A stretch of 8,415 nt of DNA from Acidimicrobiales bacterium (GTDB taxonomy: Bacteria; Actinomycetota; Acidimicrobiia; Acidimicrobiales; SHLQ01). Of this stretch, positions 1 to 6,295 are shown in pieces (position 1 is the first letter of the stretch; each line of letters begins with the position of its first letter). The position numbers and the translations under genes are program-made. Below the pieces are notes generated by a model. It ran no database searches. It was not told where the DNA came from and worked only from the letters and a program-made list of their open reading frames with translations. The stretch lies in the NCBI GenBank assembly GCA_013002375.1, contig JABDJW010000356.1, positions 1 to 8,415 on the forward strand. The letters run 5' to 3'.

Positions 1-625
1 CGCCGGCGATGGCCGTACCGATCGGCAGGCCCATGGCCAGGACCGAACCGAAGGCCAGGATCAGCACCACGACCGCAAAGGCCAAACCGATGAGCTCGGA
101 CTCGGGAGGTTCGAATTCCGCAAGCGACGCACCGCCGATCTCGACGTTGAGGCCGTCGAGCTCCGGTACCGATTCGGCCAGCTCGGCGCCGATTTCGGAG
201 GCTTGATTCTCGCGTACGTCCGGATCGAGATCGACCGTTGCGTAGGCCAACAGACCGGCCAACGGGCCTTGCTGCGCAACCTGCGCTGCCCCCTGCGAAC
301 TGTAGGGACTGACCACCGCGGCAACGCCGTCGATCTCGGCGACCTCGGCCAGATAGTCGCCGATAGCGGCCTCCACCTCAGTGTCCGCGACTCCCTGTTC
401 GGCTTCGAACACCACGGTGCCGCTCAGCCCACTGCCTACGCCGCCGAAGTATTGCTCGAGCACTTCGAAACCCGAATTCGACTCCGACGACGGGGACTCG
501 GGATTGCCGCTCGTCTCGCCCGGCCAATTCCTCGCCAGCACGAAGAGGAAAACCAGCAACAGGGCCCACAACAGCAGTACCGAACGGCGGTTGCGGAAGC
601 ACCAACGACCAAGCGAAGCAAACAT
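1..625 (-). CDS. MMPL/RND-family transporter, N-terminal part (cut by window edge)
   Basis: The first 208 codons of a membrane exporter read from an ATG at 625 and stay open to the window edge, so the C-terminal part is missing. A basic N-terminus (RNRRS) leads into a transmembrane helix at residues 15-31. A long extracytoplasmic segment follows (about 32-176), rich in acidic residues, with a repeated pattern of a short domain ending in DGVAAVVSPY (99-108). The second helix (177-194) runs into AFGSVLAMGLPIGTAI (191-206), a sequence characteristic of actinobacterial MMPL proteins. A strong Shine-Dalgarno sequence GGGAGGG (633-639, minus strand) sits 7 nt before the ATG and fixes the start. MMPL proteins are proton-driven exporters, often of lipids or hydrophobic compounds; the substrate here cannot be read. 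The gene is co-directional with the DUF1214 gene, 91 nt downstream of it, and probably has its own promoter. Family assignment is firm; specific function is not. Confidence 0.9.
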   Translation of the reverse strand, partial: MFASLGRWCFRNRRSVLLLWALLLVFLFVLARNWPGETSGNPESPSSESNSGFEVLEQYFGGVGSGLSGTVVFEAEQGVADTEVEAAIGDYLAEVAEIDGVAAVVSPYSSQGAAQVAQQGPLAGLLAYATVDLDPDVRENQASEIGAELAESVPELDGLNVEIGGASLAEFEPPESELIGLAFAVVVLILAFGSVLAMGLPIGTAIAG

Positions 626-632
626 TTCAGCG

Positions 633-639
633 TCCCTCC
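633..639 (-). promoter_or_regulatory. Ribosome binding site of the MMPL gene
   Basis: GGGAGGG on the minus strand lies 7 nt upstream of the ATG at 625. It decides the start of the exporter gene, which cannot be judged by length because its end is outside the window. Confidence 0.75.
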
Positions 640-708
640 CGGAGCCCACGCTCCAGCGACTGTTCACGCTAACTACCTCTATCGGCCGCCCTTGCGGCAA
701 TGTGACGC

Positions 709-720
709 CTGACCAGTCAG
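709..720. promoter_or_regulatory. Perfect dyad CTGAC-CA-GTCAG, candidate TetR-family operator
   Basis: Two 5-bp arms CTGAC and GTCAG are separated by CA. The site lies 84 nt before the MMPL start codon and overlaps the stop codon (717-719) of the DUF1214 gene. Short dyads of the TGAC-NN-GTCA type are common operators of TetR-family repressors in Actinobacteria, and such repressors often control MMPL exporters; that link is general knowledge, and its use here is inference. Between the dyad and the start codon there is only a weak promoter candidate on the minus strand: TTGCCG (695-700) and TAGTTA (670-675), 19 nt apart. No TetR gene is in the window. Confidence 0.45.
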
Positions 721-1844
721 TCTCGAAGCGACGTCGCGTCGACGATTTCACACCGGGCGTCGACATCGAACTCGGCCTGGTTCCAGCGCAGACCCATCGC
801 GCCGTGTCGGTGCCCGGCGGTGTCCATCCAGTTGCCGCCGCCGGGGTCGGCATCGGCCACGATGATGCGCACCGACCCGTCGGGCTCGTACTGCGCCGTG
901 TGTTTGTTGACCGTGACCGGAAGGAACCGGTAGTCGAGCGACTCCATCCACAGGTTGTCGAGCTGGAAGTTCCAGTAGAAGCAGGGCGGCGGGGTGAACG
1001 AGATCACCAACGCCTGGCCGGGCTCGAGCGCCCAATATCCGTGGCGGAAGATCTGGTTCTCGTCGCCCCAACCCTTGGTTCCCATGTCGGGATCGGTCTC
1101 GAGGGTATTGGGACGTTCTCGGGCCCATTGCTCGACCTTGGTGGTGAACCGGTCGCTGACGCCCGTGACGAAGAGGTGCACGCCCTGAAGTGCGTTGTGC
1201 AGACCCACCGGAGACACGGGGTGCAGCGGCTCGGGATCGCCGATGCGCTCGATCTGGAGTTGCGCGATCTGCTCGGTCGAACGGTCGAGGTGGAACTGGC
1301 GGATCGCGATGATGCCCGGTTCGGGTTTGAGCGGAACCCAGTTGCCGTCGTGGGGGTCTTGACTGAAGATGACCTCGAATCGGCCGTCGGCGTCGATCTG
1401 GAGGTCACCGCCATCGAGCGCGCCCATGAACCCGAGGCGATCGGCACCGGCGCCGAAGTTGCCGGTGTACGCCCCGAAGCCGAGGTAGTGCACCGTGCCG
1501 CGGGTGCCCCACACCCGGTAGTCGTAGCGTCCGTCGATGTTGACCGACTGGTAGTACGCGTCGGGGTTGTCGCTGCCGATCTTCACCTGATTCGGTAGCC
1601 GGTTGATCGTCGGGAACTTGGTGTTGCCGACCTCCAGGAAGCTCTCCAGCCCACCTCGCATCAGGCGGGAGAGGTAGCGAAAGCCCTCGACCCGGTCGAT
1701 GACGTCCTCGGCCTCGGAATGGTCGAGCACGAACTGGCCCATGTCCTTCATCGCGTCGCAGAACTCGGCCCAGGCCGCACCCGATACGACGTGCGCGACG
1801 GCCGGGTCGATGGCGTCTGCTCGGTCTGGTTCGTTCTCCCCCAT
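717..1844 (-). CDS. DUF1214 domain-containing protein
   Basis: A 375-residue soluble protein with no signal peptide or membrane helix. The C-terminal part (about 268-356) matches the DUF1214 pattern: an aromatic-rich segment YWNFQLDNLWMESLDY (290-305), then VNKHTA (312-317), a strand VRIIVAD (325-331) and DPGGGNWMDTAGH (333-345). Upstream, residues 90-125 (IGSDNPDAYYQSVNIDGRYD onward, then GTVHYLGFG) match the region that precedes DUF1214 in actinobacterial homologues. The biochemical role of this family is not established; related proteins occur in lipid and steroid gene neighbourhoods in mycobacteria, which is suggestive only. No convincing Shine-Dalgarno sequence precedes the ATG at 1844; a TTG at 1851 is in another frame. 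The gene starts 102 nt after the ABC ATPase stop, so it could be an extra operon member or separate. Its stop codon sits inside the dyad at 709-720. Confidence 0.88.
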   Translation of the reverse strand: MGENEPDRADAIDPAVAHVVSGAAWAEFCDAMKDMGQFVLDHSEAEDVIDRVEGFRYLSRLMRGGLESFLEVGNTKFPTINRLPNQVKIGSDNPDAYYQSVNIDGRYDYRVWGTRGTVHYLGFGAYTGNFGAGADRLGFMGALDGGDLQIDADGRFEVIFSQDPHDGNWVPLKPEPGIIAIRQFHLDRSTEQIAQLQIERIGDPEPLHPVSPVGLHNALQGVHLFVTGVSDRFTTKVEQWARERPNTLETDPDMGTKGWGDENQIFRHGYWALEPGQALVISFTPPPCFYWNFQLDNLWMESLDYRFLPVTVNKHTAQYEPDGSVRIIVADADPGGGNWMDTAGHRHGAMGLRWNQAEFDVDARCEIVDATSLRD

Positions 1845-1927
1845 CGGCCAATCATGCCGAGGGGCTCGTCGCTCGGCGAATCGTCGCCCGCGACCAACGA
1901 GTACTGCCGGTCGCTCGCCCTGTCTCC

Positions 1928-1944
1928 CGGCTGAGGTACAGCCG
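1928..1944. terminator. Short hairpin after the ABC ATPase gene
   Basis: CGGCTG and CAGCCG form a perfect 6-bp stem around a 5-nt loop, starting 2 nt after the stop codon of the ATPase gene (1947-1949, minus strand). There is no T-tract on the exit side, so it may be a weak or T-less terminator or only a 3' end stabiliser. Confidence 0.35.
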
Positions 1945-1946
1945 CG

Positions 1947-2804
1947 TCAGGGCGCCGCGGGAGTCAGCAGCGTGAGGTACCCATCCTCCAGCGTCGGCGC
2001 GACCTTCTCCGCGGTGGGCGGCGCGATGCTGGTGCCGAGGCATCGATAACGACCGTCGGCCTGCCGCCAGGATGCCCGAACATCGTCGGCCGGGAGGTTC
2101 GACTGGACCCAGGTGCGGCCCGCCGCGATCGCGGCCAAGGCGCTCGGCGAGCCGACAAAACGAATGCGGCCCTGGTCGAGGACCAGGATCTTGTCGCAGA
2201 CCGCCGCCTCGTCGGTGAGGTGGGTCGAGAGCACGACGGTGGCTTCGGCCCGGCGGGCCGCGATGAGGTCACGCATCCGGAATCGTTCGTCGGGATCGAC
2301 ACCGGCCGCCGGCTCATCGAGCAACAGCAGCGACGGCTGACCCAACAACGCCTGGGCCAATCCCAGTCGCTGGCGCATGCCGCCGGACAGGTCGCGGACC
2401 TCGTCGGCGACGCGATCGCGCAGCCCGACCAGATCGAGCACGTGAAAGACCCAATGTCGGCGGCGACGATCGTCGTCGAAGCCCTTGAGCACTGCGAGGT
2501 AGTCGAGCACGTCGAAGACCCGGGCCCCACCTGCGAACTGCACCTGTTGCGGCTGATAGCCCAGCCGGCGGCGAATCTCGATGCGATCGGACTCATGGGC
2601 GGGGTTCAAGCCGTCGATCAACAGCGAACCGGTATCGGGCCGAACGACGGTGGCCAGGCAGCGCAACAACGTCGTCTTCCCGGCCCCGTTCGGGCCGAGC
2701 ACCGCGACGAGCCCGCCCTGTAGCGCGAGATCGACGCCGGCCAGGGCCGCGTGCCCGTCGAAGGACTTCACCAGATCGTGGCCGAGGAGCTGGGCCGCCG
2801 TCAT
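1947..2804 (-). CDS. ABC transporter ATP-binding protein
   Basis: A 285-residue nucleotide-binding subunit that would hydrolyse ATP at the inner face of the membrane to drive its permease partner. All catalytic motifs are intact: Walker A GPNGAGKTT (37-45), Q-loop region YQPQ (83-86), signature LSGGMRQR (139-146), Walker B LLLLDEP with catalytic Glu (159-165), D-loop GVDP (168-171) and the switch His in STHL (H195). The order and sequence fit the ABC-2 drug/exporter type (CcmA-like). Residues about 225-285 form a C-terminal extension beyond the core. The start ATG at 2804 overlaps the permease stop by four bases (ATGA), with a weak GGTGG 7 nt upstream, so translation is likely coupled. It is the last gene of the sigma-permease-ATPase operon. 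Substrate unknown. Confidence 0.93.
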   Translation of the reverse strand: MTAAQLLGHDLVKSFDGHAALAGVDLALQGGLVAVLGPNGAGKTTLLRCLATVVRPDTGSLLIDGLNPAHESDRIEIRRRLGYQPQQVQFAGGARVFDVLDYLAVLKGFDDDRRRRHWVFHVLDLVGLRDRVADEVRDLSGGMRQRLGLAQALLGQPSLLLLDEPAAGVDPDERFRMRDLIAARRAEATVVLSTHLTDEAAVCDKILVLDQGRIRFVGSPSALAAIAAGRTWVQSNLPADDVRASWRQADGRYRCLGTSIAPPTAEKVAPTLEDGYLTLLTPAAP

Positions 2805-3508
2805 GCGTGCGCCACCAGGAGATCGAACCGATCACGCCGGTGCCAGACGACAGCGAACGCCAGCATCGCCGCTGCGACGGCGACGAGCTGACCGGTTGCG
2901 GAGAACGCGGCCAACCGGTCGTCGACCGAGGCCCGGATGACCAGCAACACCACGAGCCAGCCACCGGCGGTGAGCGCCGCGGCCCGTCGCGGCGCGACCC
3001 ATGTCGAGACCGCCAGCGTCACGAAGGTCAACGCCAGCGAGGGCAAGAGCCACGCCAGCGCAAACAAGCCGGCCGCCGAATTGAACACCGCCACCGACAA
3101 CAGAACCAGCGCCGAGACGACCAGCGTGACCGCGGCCCGAGTGAGCACCAGCCGAAGGCCGCGCATCGGCGTGGCCACCGCAATCTCGTAGGCCGGATCG
3201 GCTTCGACGCCGTAGGCGAACGACACGCCGAGCACCGGAATCAGCGGCGCCACCACCAAGAAGCCGAAGATGCTCTCGCGGCCGGCGGTGTCCCCGGCGG
3301 CGAGCCCCAGGAACAGCACCACACCGAGCGCCACGAACCAGGCTCGGCGCAAGCTGGGCGTCGCCAGTGCCACCCGGGTCACCCGGGCCGACAGCCCGAG
3401 TCGGCGAACGAACCGCTCGGCGCGACTCGGTACCGGGGCATCGATCTCGGCGGTGATCGCCTGCCAGTTTCGTTCGAGACGCATCGGATCGATCATGGGA
3501 GCGCTCAT
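2801..3508 (-). CDS. ABC-2-like permease with cytoplasmic N-terminal domain, possible anti-sigma element
   Basis: A 235-residue integral membrane protein with about six helices (roughly 56-71, 80-98, 122-142, 146-168, 177-192, 206-222). The first 55 residues are hydrophilic and basic, with ERFVRRLGLS (31-40) and TPSLRRAW (50-57) just before the first helix. The segment ATPMRGLRLVLTRAAVT (112-128) resembles the loop and helix of ABC-2-type permeases. I recall actinobacterial proteins of this type encoded between an ECF sigma gene and an ABC ATPase, some with a zinc-finger (HC2) domain at the N-terminus; no Cys/His cluster is present here. By position it could both carry substrate and hold the sigma factor at the membrane, which is inference. 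AGGAG (3517-3521, minus) 8 nt before the ATG supports the start, and ATGA overlaps join it to both neighbours. Confidence 0.82.
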   Translation of the reverse strand: MSAPMIDPMRLERNWQAITAEIDAPVPSRAERFVRRLGLSARVTRVALATPSLRRAWFVALGVVLFLGLAAGDTAGRESIFGFLVVAPLIPVLGVSFAYGVEADPAYEIAVATPMRGLRLVLTRAAVTLVVSALVLLSVAVFNSAAGLFALAWLLPSLALTFVTLAVSTWVAPRRAAALTAGGWLVVLLVIRASVDDRLAAFSATGQLVAVAAAMLAFAVVWHRRDRFDLLVAHA

Positions 3509-4035
3509 GTCAGGATCTCCTGGAGTTGCGTGCGAGCCCGCATCATGCGGGTCTTGACCGTGCCTTGGGGGACCCCCAACAGGCGGGCGGCTTCTTTGGT
3601 GCTCAGACCATCGACCGCAGTGGCCAACATCACGGCCTGCAGGTCAGGATCGAGCTGGCGGAGGGCGCTCGGGAGTTCCCCGTGGGCACCGCTCGTGAGG
3701 AACTGCTCCTCGAACGACACCGCGCCGGCGGTGATGGTTTCGGGCGCCACCGGAACCGGTCGGTTCTTGCGCAGCTGATCGATCAGCCGGCGTATGGCGA
3801 TGCCCCACAACCAGGCGGCCACGGCACCGTCGCCGCGATAGTTGCCCGGCTTCTTCCACACTGCGACGAACGTGTCCTGGATCGCGATGTCGACGATGTC
3901 TTCATCCGAGCAGCGCGTCTGGAGGCGTGCGGTGAGCCAGGGCGCGTTGCGGCGGTAGAGCTGCTCGAGCGCGCTTCGATCGGCCCGCACGATGCGAGCG
4001 AGCAGTGCTTCGTCCTCACCGCGTTGTTCGTCCAT
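3505..4035 (-). CDS. ECF-type RNA polymerase sigma factor (sigma-70 family, group IV)
   Basis: A 176-residue protein of usual ECF length containing only regions 2 and 4. Region 2 spans about 8-92: the core-binding part contains DIVDIAIQDTFVAVWKK (46-62), and AVAAWLWGIAIRRLIDQLRK (71-90) is the region 2.3-2.4 pattern. After a short linker, region 4 spans about 120-175 with the helix-turn-helix LSTKEAARLLGVPQGTVKTR (144-163), which would read the -35 element. An in-frame TGA lies one codon before the ATG at 4035, so no longer form is possible; AGGTGAG ahead of it is a modest ribosome binding site. It is the first gene of the operon and overlaps the permease by four bases. No dedicated anti-sigma gene is adjacent. 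It probably directs its own operon, but I see no convincing ECF-type promoter pair upstream. Confidence 0.93.
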   Translation of the reverse strand: MDEQRGEDEALLARIVRADRSALEQLYRRNAPWLTARLQTRCSDEDIVDIAIQDTFVAVWKKPGNYRGDGAVAAWLWGIAIRRLIDQLRKNRPVPVAPETITAGAVSFEEQFLTSGAHGELPSALRQLDPDLQAVMLATAVDGLSTKEAARLLGVPQGTVKTRMMRARTQLQEILT

Positions 4036-4172
4036 TGCTCACCTGTCGGATCGAACACCGCAATCGGTTCATCGATCTCGAACAATTCTTCCTCATCATC
4101 CATCGGCCGAACCGACGACGATGTGCGGGCGCTTCGAAGGGGTAGGCCGTTCGACCTATTTCCGCGTCGGCC
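4036..4172. other. Divergent intergenic region with several short dyads
   Basis: This region separates the minus-strand sigma operon from the plus-strand hydroxylase gene, so it should hold promoters for both. I see no strong -35/-10 pair on either strand. It contains an imperfect dyad TAGGCCG-TT-CGACCTA (4143-4158, one mismatch). Just beyond it, between the two possible hydroxylase starts, lie a perfect 10-bp palindrome CGACCGGTCG (4184-4193) and CCCGAC-A-GTCGGG (4195-4207). The last two would be 5' untranslated or operator sequence if the ATG at 4209 is the true start. Confidence 0.5.
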
Positions 4173-5372
4173 GTGAACCGAATCGACCGGTCGCCCCGAC
4201 AGTCGGGCATGACCCACACGATCTATCCCCACCCAGGCACCCCTGATCCCGGCCCCGGGTTCGCCGTCGAATCGAGCCTGCCGCCGCCTCCCCCTCCCCC
4301 GCCGACGCCACCGAGTCGCCTGCGCCGCACCCTGGGGCTGCTCGGCCGGCTCGCCTTCGTCGCCGGCGGCATCGCACTGTCGTTCCAGATCGATCGCGGC
4401 ATCTTCGTCGCCCTGATCTTCCTGTTCGTGGTCGTCGTTCCGTTCGAGAAGATGTACCCCCGCCAGAAAGGTCAGACGGTCCGGCGCCCGCTGGTGGGCA
4501 CCGACATGAGCTTCGCGTTGATGAACCCGGTGCTGAGCATCGCCGGACTGGTGGCGGCCGTCATCATCGGCGGCCTGAGCCTGTTCTGGTTGCCGGGCAT
4601 CGCCCTGCGCCCCCTCGTCGGGCAGATACCGGCTGCCGCGCTCCCCTTCGTAGCGTTCTTCATGTTCGACTTCGTGGCCTACTGGACCCATCGATGGGCC
4701 CATGAGGTGCCCTTCATGTGGCGGTTCCATGCCGTGCATCACTCCCCCGAGCACATGGATTGGGTGAGCGGCTTCCGGGCCCACCCCTTCGATGGTGTGC
4801 TGATCGCCCCGGGGTTCTTCTTCTTGCTCGGCGCGGGCATCGACGCCGAGCTGGCCGGCATCTTCGCGGTCTTTCAGATCATCCTCGGCATCTTCTTCCA
4901 CGCCAACGTCCGGGTGCGGTGGCGGCTACTCGACCGGGTGGCCGCGAACCCCGAGTTCCATCACTGGCACCACGCGAACGAAGCCGACTCGATCGGCCAC
5001 AACTACGGCGCCGCGCTGCCCTGGTGGGATCTCGCCTTCGGCACGTTCTTCATGCCGAAACACAAGAGCCGCCGCCGGCCTCGGAACTACGGGATCGACG
5101 AACACATGCCCCGCACGCTCGTCGGCCAGCTGACCCACCCCTGCCGCGGCGCCCGGAAGCATCTGAAGCTGTGGCGCCACCCGATCATTGCGGTCAAGAC
5201 CGCCTTCCGCGGCGCCCGGACGCTGGTGCGGGACATGGTCCGCTCCGCCCGCCGCCCGACCCGATCGATCCGGCGCGAGACGGTACCCGGCTCGTTCTCG
5301 ACCAACGGTTCGCTGTTCGATGGCAACGGCCCCGGCGCGCAACCTCAGGCTGCCGAGGTCATGACGGCCTAA
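4173..5372 (+). CDS. Fatty acid hydroxylase / sterol desaturase-family membrane di-iron enzyme
   Basis: A 399-residue integral membrane oxidoreductase if read from GTG 4173, or 387 residues from ATG 4209; neither start has a clear ribosome binding site. The tail before the first helix is proline-rich, with eight consecutive prolines (37-44). Helices lie near 55-90, 115-140, 150-171 and 208-242. The histidine clusters that bind the two irons in this family are complete: HRWAH (173-177), HAVHH (186-190) and HHWHH (263-267), with further conserved His at 194, 204, 243 and 276. Family members use O2 to hydroxylate or desaturate lipids, sterols or carotenoids in the membrane; the substrate here is undetermined. 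The C-terminal hundred residues after PKHKSRRRPR are unusually basic and lack helices. The gene is transcribed away from the sigma operon and ends before a strong hairpin. Confidence 0.9.
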   Translation: MNRIDRSPRQSGMTHTIYPHPGTPDPGPGFAVESSLPPPPPPPPTPPSRLRRTLGLLGRLAFVAGGIALSFQIDRGIFVALIFLFVVVVPFEKMYPRQKGQTVRRPLVGTDMSFALMNPVLSIAGLVAAVIIGGLSLFWLPGIALRPLVGQIPAAALPFVAFFMFDFVAYWTHRWAHEVPFMWRFHAVHHSPEHMDWVSGFRAHPFDGVLIAPGFFFLLGAGIDAELAGIFAVFQIILGIFFHANVRVRWRLLDRVAANPEFHHWHHANEADSIGHNYGAALPWWDLAFGTFFMPKHKSRRRPRNYGIDEHMPRTLVGQLTHPCRGARKHLKLWRHPIIAVKTAFRGARTLVRDMVRSARRPTRSIRRETVPGSFSTNGSLFDGNGPGAQPQAAEVMTA

Positions 5373-5387
5373 CCGCCGGCTCCCCCC

Positions 5388-5434
5388 AACTGGTCCCAGA
5401 TCGACGCCAGTACGACCGCGATCTGGGACCAGTT
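5388..5434. terminator. Bidirectional terminator hairpin between convergent genes
   Basis: Arms at 5388-5403 (AACTGGTCCCAGATCG) and 5419-5434 are exact inverse complements over 16 bp and enclose a 15-nt loop. The element begins 15 nt after the hydroxylase stop and ends 4 nt before the stop of the minus-strand membrane protein gene. Neither side has a T-tract, as in the T-less terminators often proposed for high-GC Actinobacteria. Symmetry and placement suggest it stops transcription from both sides. Confidence 0.8.
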
Positions 5435-5438
5435 CGAG

Positions 5439-6254
5439 TTACCAGCCGAACGCTTCGTTGTAGAACGGTGTGCGACGGCCGGCCCGGTTCACGATCGTGC
5501 CGACGACGAAAACCACCGCCATTGTCACCCCGAAGCCGATCATGACCATGACCGGACGGCCGAAGAGCTCGGTCAAGGCGACGCCAGTGGCGGCGCGAGC
5601 CGGATCGGGGTCGGTGGCCATCGAGTGCAGGAGCCAGCGCTGGGCCGCCGCGAACAGCCCGAACAAGGCGAAGGCGAGCGTCACGGCACGCAGGCTCCGG
5701 GTGGCCCACGCCAGCGCCAAGAGAAAGGCGATCGAGACGACGGAAGCGACCAGGGCGTACCAGGGCAGCCGGCCGAGCCCGGCACCGTAGTCGCCGCCCT
5801 CGCCGACCACGGTCGGCGAGTCCTGGAGCAGCGCGAAGAAGGTCGGCTCCAGGTCGCCACCGACCGCCGCCAGCGAGGGAACGAGATCGATCGTCAACGA
5901 GAAGACACCACCCTCGTCCATCGCCTCGCCCATGCGGGTGAGTTCGGCGATCATCGCTCGCTGGTAGTAGTCGGTCTCGGCCAGTGCGTTGAAGGCCGTG
6001 CGAGCAGTCGGGCCCGGATCCAGACCGGCCACATTCAGCGCCGCGACCGCCTCAGGGTTGGTGTCAAGCCAGCGCTCGGCCAGGGTGTCGCTCGACTCGA
6101 TTCGCCCAGCTTCGGTCGCCATCATCTCGGTGCCGGCCCGCTCGAACAGGCGCGGCGCCTCCCCCGAGAAGACGGCCAGGTTGACCGCAGCTAACATCGC
6201 GACCGGAACGATGAACTCGGCGGTGATCGCGACGATTCGGCGGAGCTCACCCAT
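5439..6254 (-). CDS. Four-helix membrane protein of unknown function
   Basis: I do not recognise this 271-residue protein. One helix near the N-terminus (about 9-29) is followed by a 130-residue, mostly acidic domain (about 30-160) expected outside the cytoplasm, then three helices (about 165-183, 188-207 and 234-254) and a short cytoplasmic tail ending PFYNEAFGW. No Cys is present and no paired membrane histidines appear, so it is unlikely to bind b-type heme. The reading frame extends upstream to 6419, but that part would overlap the molybdoenzyme gene and is arginine-rich shadow sequence. The ATG at 6254, followed by GELRR and the first helix, is the sensible start, though its GGAG is only 1 nt from the ATG. 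It follows the molybdopterin oxidoreductase by 41 nt and is probably co-transcribed, so it may anchor that enzyme or take electrons from it, which is inference. Confidence 0.75.
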   Translation of the reverse strand: MGELRRIVAITAEFIVPVAMLAAVNLAVFSGEAPRLFERAGTEMMATEAGRIESSDTLAERWLDTNPEAVAALNVAGLDPGPTARTAFNALAETDYYQRAMIAELTRMGEAMDEGGVFSLTIDLVPSLAAVGGDLEPTFFALLQDSPTVVGEGGDYGAGLGRLPWYALVASVVSIAFLLALAWATRSLRAVTLAFALFGLFAAAQRWLLHSMATDPDPARAATGVALTELFGRPVMVMIGFGVTMAVVFVVGTIVNRAGRRTPFYNEAFGW

Positions 6255-6295
6255 GCTCCGGGTATCGACCTTGCGGGGCGAGCCCTGAAGTCGAC

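Noticed and set aside
381..1598. A 405-codon plus-strand open frame opposite the DUF1214 and MMPL genes
   Set aside because: Its translation has no recognisable domain and mirrors the codon bias of the minus-strand DUF1214 gene, which has clear family motifs.
2807..3778. A 323-codon plus-strand open frame opposite the permease and sigma factor
   Set aside because: The composition (His, Arg, Gln, Glu repeats) is that of an antisense shadow, and both minus-strand genes have intact family features and coupled overlaps.
4036..4103. A small acidic peptide starting MDDEEELFEIDEP just upstream of the sigma gene
   Set aside because: It runs straight into the sigma gene in another frame, has no ribosome binding site, and beyond the first 27 codons is only shadow sequence. 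A leader peptide cannot be excluded, but nothing supports it.
3783..4901. A 372-codon minus-strand open frame across the sigma start, the divergent region and the hydroxylase gene
   Set aside because: It overlaps two well-supported genes on opposite strands and is low-complexity (Glu, Asp, Gln, Arg rich), as expected of antisense reading of GC-rich genes.
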